DNA from: Streptomyces sp. PR69
GTDB lineage: Bacteria > Actinomycetota > Actinomycetes > Streptomycetales > Streptomycetaceae
NCBI RefSeq assembly: GCF_026420845.1
Contig: NZ_JAOWCB010000008.1
Location: forward strand, 184,991-248,990
Direction: 5' to 3'
DNA: 64,000 nt
Below are positions 61,437 through 64,000 of the stretch, piece after piece (within the stretch, counting starts at the first letter, position 1; each line of letters begins with the position of its first letter). Below the pieces are notes generated by a model. That model did no database searches and was not told the DNA's origin. It saw only the letters and a program-made list of their open reading frames with translations. The translations under genes and the position numbers were made by a program.

Positions 61437-62393
61437 ATGAACGAGGCCCGTGTGAATGACCCAGAGGACCCGGCGAACGGCCGCACATCCGGCCACGCCA
61501 TCGCCGCCCGTCTGGAGCGCACCAATGCGCTCCTGGAGCGGATGCTCGCGGAGGTCGCCAAAACCCCGTCCACGCACGCCATCTTCGTGGACGCGGGTTA
61601 CGTCTATGCTGCGGCCGGATTGCTGGTCGCGGGCACCGAGGACCGGCGCTCCTTCGACCTGGACGCGGAGGGGCTGATCGACGCGTTCATCGACAAGGCC
61701 CGCACGATCTTCGCCGACAGCCGGCTGCTGCGGGTCTACTGGTACGACGGCGCCCGCCGCCGCATTCACACAGCAGAGCAGCAGACCATCGCCGAGCTGC
61801 CGGATGTGAAGGTGCGGCTGGGCAACCTCAACGCCAGCAACCAGCAGAAGGGCGTCGACTCCCTCATCCGCAGCGACCTGGAGTCACTCGCCCGGCACCG
61901 CGCCATCAGCGACGCGGCGCTGGTCGGCGGTGACGAGGACCTGGTCTCCGCGGTCGAGGCGGCACAGGGATACGGGGCGCGGGTCCATCTGTGGGGCATC
62001 GAGGCGGCCGACGGCCGCAACCAGGCGGAGCCGCTGCTGTGGGAGGTCGACAGTCAGCGCACCTTCGATCTCGACTTCTGCCGGCCGTATGTCACGCGGC
62101 GGCCCGTGACGATGTACGAGGGGGAGGACGCGGGCGCCGCCGACGCCGAGCCGCCGCCCTCACGCGACGAGGTGCGCTTCGTCGGCGCGCAGATCGCGGC
62201 CGCGTGGCTGGCCGAGCGGGGGCACAACGCGATGACGGAGCTGCTGCCGGGACACCCGTATCTGCCCGGACCGGTCGACCAGGACCTGCTGATCGAGGCG
62301 GAGCGCGTGCTGCGCCGATCGCTGCGGGGGCACGCGCAGCTGAGGCGGGCGCTGCGGGACGGCTTCTGGCAGCATCTGCGCTCCGTGACCTGA
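61437..62393 (+). CDS. NYN domain-containing protein (PIN-like nuclease fold)
   Basis: Product of 318 residues from ATG 61437, which has GAGG five bases upstream. An in-frame ATG at 61386, behind an AAGGA site, adds 17 residues. Residues 50-220 are a NYN domain: AIFVDAGYVY with the first catalytic Asp, KGVDSLIRSDLESL, and LVGGDEDLVSAV with further acidic residues. A helical C-terminal region, perhaps an OST-HTH/LOTUS-like domain, follows (VGAQIAAAWLAERG). RNase activity is inferred from the fold. It is divergent from the 57-residue gene. Confidence 0.9.
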   Translation: MNEARVNDPEDPANGRTSGHAIAARLERTNALLERMLAEVAKTPSTHAIFVDAGYVYAAAGLLVAGTEDRRSFDLDAEGLIDAFIDKARTIFADSRLLRVYWYDGARRRIHTAEQQTIAELPDVKVRLGNLNASNQQKGVDSLIRSDLESLARHRAISDAALVGGDEDLVSAVEAAQGYGARVHLWGIEAADGRNQAEPLLWEVDSQRTFDLDFCRPYVTRRPVTMYEGEDAGAADAEPPPSRDEVRFVGAQIAAAWLAERGHNAMTELLPGHPYLPGPVDQDLLIEAERVLRRSLRGHAQLRRALRDGFWQHLRSVT

Positions 62394-62400
62394 CCGCTGC

Positions 62401-63273
62401 TCAGGCCGGGTCGTCGCACCGCTCCCAGAACGCCGCGACCGCCGCCGCCGTCTCCGCGGGCCGGTCCGTGTTGGGGGAGTGGTCGGCTCCCGCGATGACC
62501 GTACGGCAGGCGCCGAGCCGCTCGGCCATCGCGTCGAGCAGCGGCACCGGCCAGGTGTCGTCCTGCTCGCCGGACAGCACATGCTTGGGCAGCTGCCGTA
62601 CGGCGGCGAGCTCGCCCACCCGGTCCGGCTCAGCCGTCAGCTGGCGTCCGGTGGCCAGGAGTTGGGCGGGCGTGTGGCGCAGCCAGCGGCGGCGCAGATC
62701 CGCGCCGTTTCCGGCCTCGGGCCCCGCGTCCTCTGGCGGTTCGAAGGCCTGCATGGCCTCCCAGACCTCCGCCATGCTCATGGCGGCGAGGGCCTCGCTG
62801 AGCAGCCTGACCTTCTGCTGCTGGGACGGCGCGATCTGGGCGGGGCCGGAGGACATGAGCGTGAGGCTGGCGAAGGGGGCCGCGTCGAGGAGCACGGCGG
62901 CACGGGCGATCTGGCCGCCGAGCGAATGCCCGAGCAGATGCAGCGGCCTGCCGCCGCTGTCCGAGACCGCGTGGGCCTGTGCCAGCACGTCCCGCGCCAA
63001 CTCGCCCTGCGCATAGGCCTGCGGGTCGTCCGGGCCGGGCGTCTCGTACTGCCCGCGCCCGTCGACGGAGACCACCCGGTAGCCCGCGGCGGCGAGCGGC
63101 TCCAGCAGCGCGATGAAGTCCTCCTTGCTCCCCGTGTACCCGGGCAGCAGCAGCGCGTCCGCGCGCGGCTCGCCCGCGGGCAGCGCCTCCAGCACGGCGA
63201 ACTCGCCCCGCGCGGTGCGGAGCGCGTGGGCGCGGGCGGACGGGGGCGGGGTGAAGGTGGGCGGCCGGCTCAT
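62401..63273 (-). CDS. Alpha/beta hydrolase
   Basis: Product of 290 residues. GHSLGG carries the nucleophile Ser117, and GADHSPNT near residue 268 the catalytic His; an Asp in SGEQDDTWPVP is the likely third member. LLLPGYTGSKEDF is the oxyanion region. There is no signal peptide. The substrate is unknown. It is convergent with the NYN gene, whose stop lies seven bases away. The upstream side is repeat DNA without an obvious promoter. Confidence 0.9.
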   Translation of the reverse strand: MSRPPTFTPPPSARAHALRTARGEFAVLEALPAGEPRADALLLPGYTGSKEDFIALLEPLAAAGYRVVSVDGRGQYETPGPDDPQAYAQGELARDVLAQAHAVSDSGGRPLHLLGHSLGGQIARAAVLLDAAPFASLTLMSSGPAQIAPSQQQKVRLLSEALAAMSMAEVWEAMQAFEPPEDAGPEAGNGADLRRRWLRHTPAQLLATGRQLTAEPDRVGELAAVRQLPKHVLSGEQDDTWPVPLLDAMAERLGACRTVIAGADHSPNTDRPAETAAAVAAFWERCDDPA

Positions 63274-63289
63274 GCCCCGAGGCTATCGC

Positions 63290-63795
63290 CGCGACCGCCC
63301 CCTCAGTCTGCGGGGGCTCCCCCCCCCGGACCCCGCGCCGCAATCTCCCCCAGACCCCGCCCGGGCCCACCCCCACGGGCTGGTTTTCTGGTTCCTGTGC
63401 CTGAAGCGCTGGTGGGGCTGGTTTTCTGGTTCGTGCGCCTGAAGCGCTGGCGGGGCTTGGTTTCTGGTCCCCGCGCCTCAATCTCCCCCAGACTCCGTCC
63501 GGGGGTGCCCCCACGGGGCTTGCTTGTGCGGCCTCTCGCGTCTCAAGCGTCGGCGGGGCTCAATTGAGGCCGTTGGGGGCACCCCCCACGGGGGTACCCC
63601 TGGGGTGCCCCCGGACGGAGTCTGGTGGAGGCAGCAGCAGGAGGACTCTTGGGGAGGCGGCTGGGGAGCTTTGAGGACACGGCCGAAGGCCGTGCCTGGG
63701 GCTGGCGGCGCGAAGCTGCCGCCCCTGGGGGCGCGGGGCGCCAGCCCCGCAGCCCCTCCCCCCCGAAGGGGGGTCTGGGGGCGGAGCCCCCAGTT
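63290..63795. repeat. Dispersed palindromic intergenic repeat cluster, copy E
   Basis: A 500-base block of modular GC-rich repeats between two minus-strand genes. It contains the family core at 63671-63693, two near copies of a CTGGTTTTCTGGTTC block (near 63380 and 63418), and several units of CGCGCCTCAATCTCCCCCAG type. Frames across it are open but look like noise. It probably accumulated from repeated insertions or duplications of the same element. Confidence 0.8.
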
Positions 63796-63829
63796 GCGGG
63801 AAGGGGTGGGGTGGGGAAGCAAACAGCCC

Positions 63830-63870
63830 GAGCCCCGGGCCCCCGCAGCAAAGGCGGGAGCCCGGGGCTC
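63830..63870 (-). terminator. Terminator of the gene at the right edge
   Basis: An 11-base-pair stem (63830-63840 with 63860-63870) is extended by inner CCCGC/GCGGG pairing. It lies 36 bases past the stop of the minus-strand gene at the right edge. Confidence 0.8.
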
Positions 63871-63905
63871 AAGCAGGTCACGGCCGTGGCGGCCGTCGGG
63901 AGGGG

Positions 63906-64000
63906 TCAGCCCTCCGGCTGGGTACGGGCACGGGTGCGGGTGCGGCGGCGGGGCTTGCGCTCCGCAGGCGCGGCACCCGCGGCACCCTCGGCGTCCGCGA
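63906..64000 (-). CDS. C-terminal fragment, Ala/Arg-rich tail
   Basis: Only the last 30 codons and the TGA stop are visible. They encode an Ala/Gly-rich run and then a basic tail (ERKPRRRTRTRARTQPEG). By memory of the S. coelicolor order a DEAD-box RNA helicase gene may lie here, and such helicases often end in an Arg-rich tail. The fragment itself has no diagnostic motif. Confidence 0.5.
   Translation of the reverse strand, partial: ADAEGAAGAAPAERKPRRRTRTRARTQPEG

Noticed and set aside
63290..63795. Open frames over copy E of the repeat family
   Set aside because: They are made of GC-rich repeat units, have no ribosome sites, and similar frames appear over the other four copies.

Overview
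The window looks like chromosomal core DNA from a Streptomyces-type actinomycete. GC is very high with strong third-position GC. GTG and TTG starts are common, and there are Tat and lipoprotein signals, a mycothiol gene (mshB), two oligopeptide ABC operons of the kind found around the S. coelicolor bldK locus, and a sigE-rseA-htrA-tatB block. No tRNA, rRNA, CRISPR, transposase or phage gene was seen. The species cannot be named from the sequence.

Layout. 1-5.4 kb (minus strand): a TPM-domain membrane protein cut by the window edge, an overlapping sdhC-sdhA-sdhB set (succinate dehydrogenase/fumarate reductase) and a short coiled-coil protein. 5.7-10.5 kb: a 790-residue family 5 solute-binding lipoprotein with a Lys/Glu-rich insert, then typA (bipA) with a strong terminator. 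10.8-24.5 kb: two complete oligopeptide ABC operons (binding lipoprotein, two permeases, two ATPases), separated by a Tat-exported PGRP amidase. The operons share the same junctions, and patches of their ATPase genes are almost identical in DNA. 24.5-29.7 kb: a putative glycoside hydrolase, a polysaccharide deacetylase lipoprotein and an S9 peptidase. 29.8-41.5 kb: mshB, small membrane proteins, a peptidoglycan-binding membrane protein, a SirB1-family protein, a GNAT enzyme, a 7Fe ferredoxin, dapC, a small secreted protein, an SLT-like membrane protein, dapE and a LOG-family protein. 41.7-45.1 kb: a folP2-type gene, a DivIVA-like membrane protein, tag, an enoyl-CoA hydratase and a DUF3117 gene. 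45.3-57.5 kb: an O-methyltransferase, sigE, rseA, htrA, tatB, mrp, a DUF1003 protein, a soluble MgtE/CBS protein, a lipoprotein, and corA. 57.9-64 kb: a SUFU-domain protein, a zinc-ribbon-like protein, a PHP phosphoesterase, MarC, a tiny TTG-start gene divergent from a NYN-domain protein, an alpha/beta hydrolase and the tail of a further gene.

How the genes work together. Several cell-surface themes run through the window. The PGRP amidase, the two peptide importers and the extra binding protein could release and recover wall or environmental peptides. DapC and DapE belong to diaminopimelate synthesis for the wall. SigE-RseA-HtrA-TatB is an envelope-stress and export module. From mshB to corA the order parallels M. 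tuberculosis Rv1170-Rv1239c, as recalled from that genome, so this is an old, conserved neighbourhood rather than an accessory island.

The unusual features are small in scale. Short tandem duplications lie on, or right after, the stop codons of eight genes. A modular palindromic repeat family recurs at five gene ends and shares one exact 23-base core. The two ABC operons show gene-conversion-like DNA identity. One O-methyltransferase gene has no conventional start codon where its conserved N-terminus begins. I did not find a clear new multi-gene defence or biosynthetic system.
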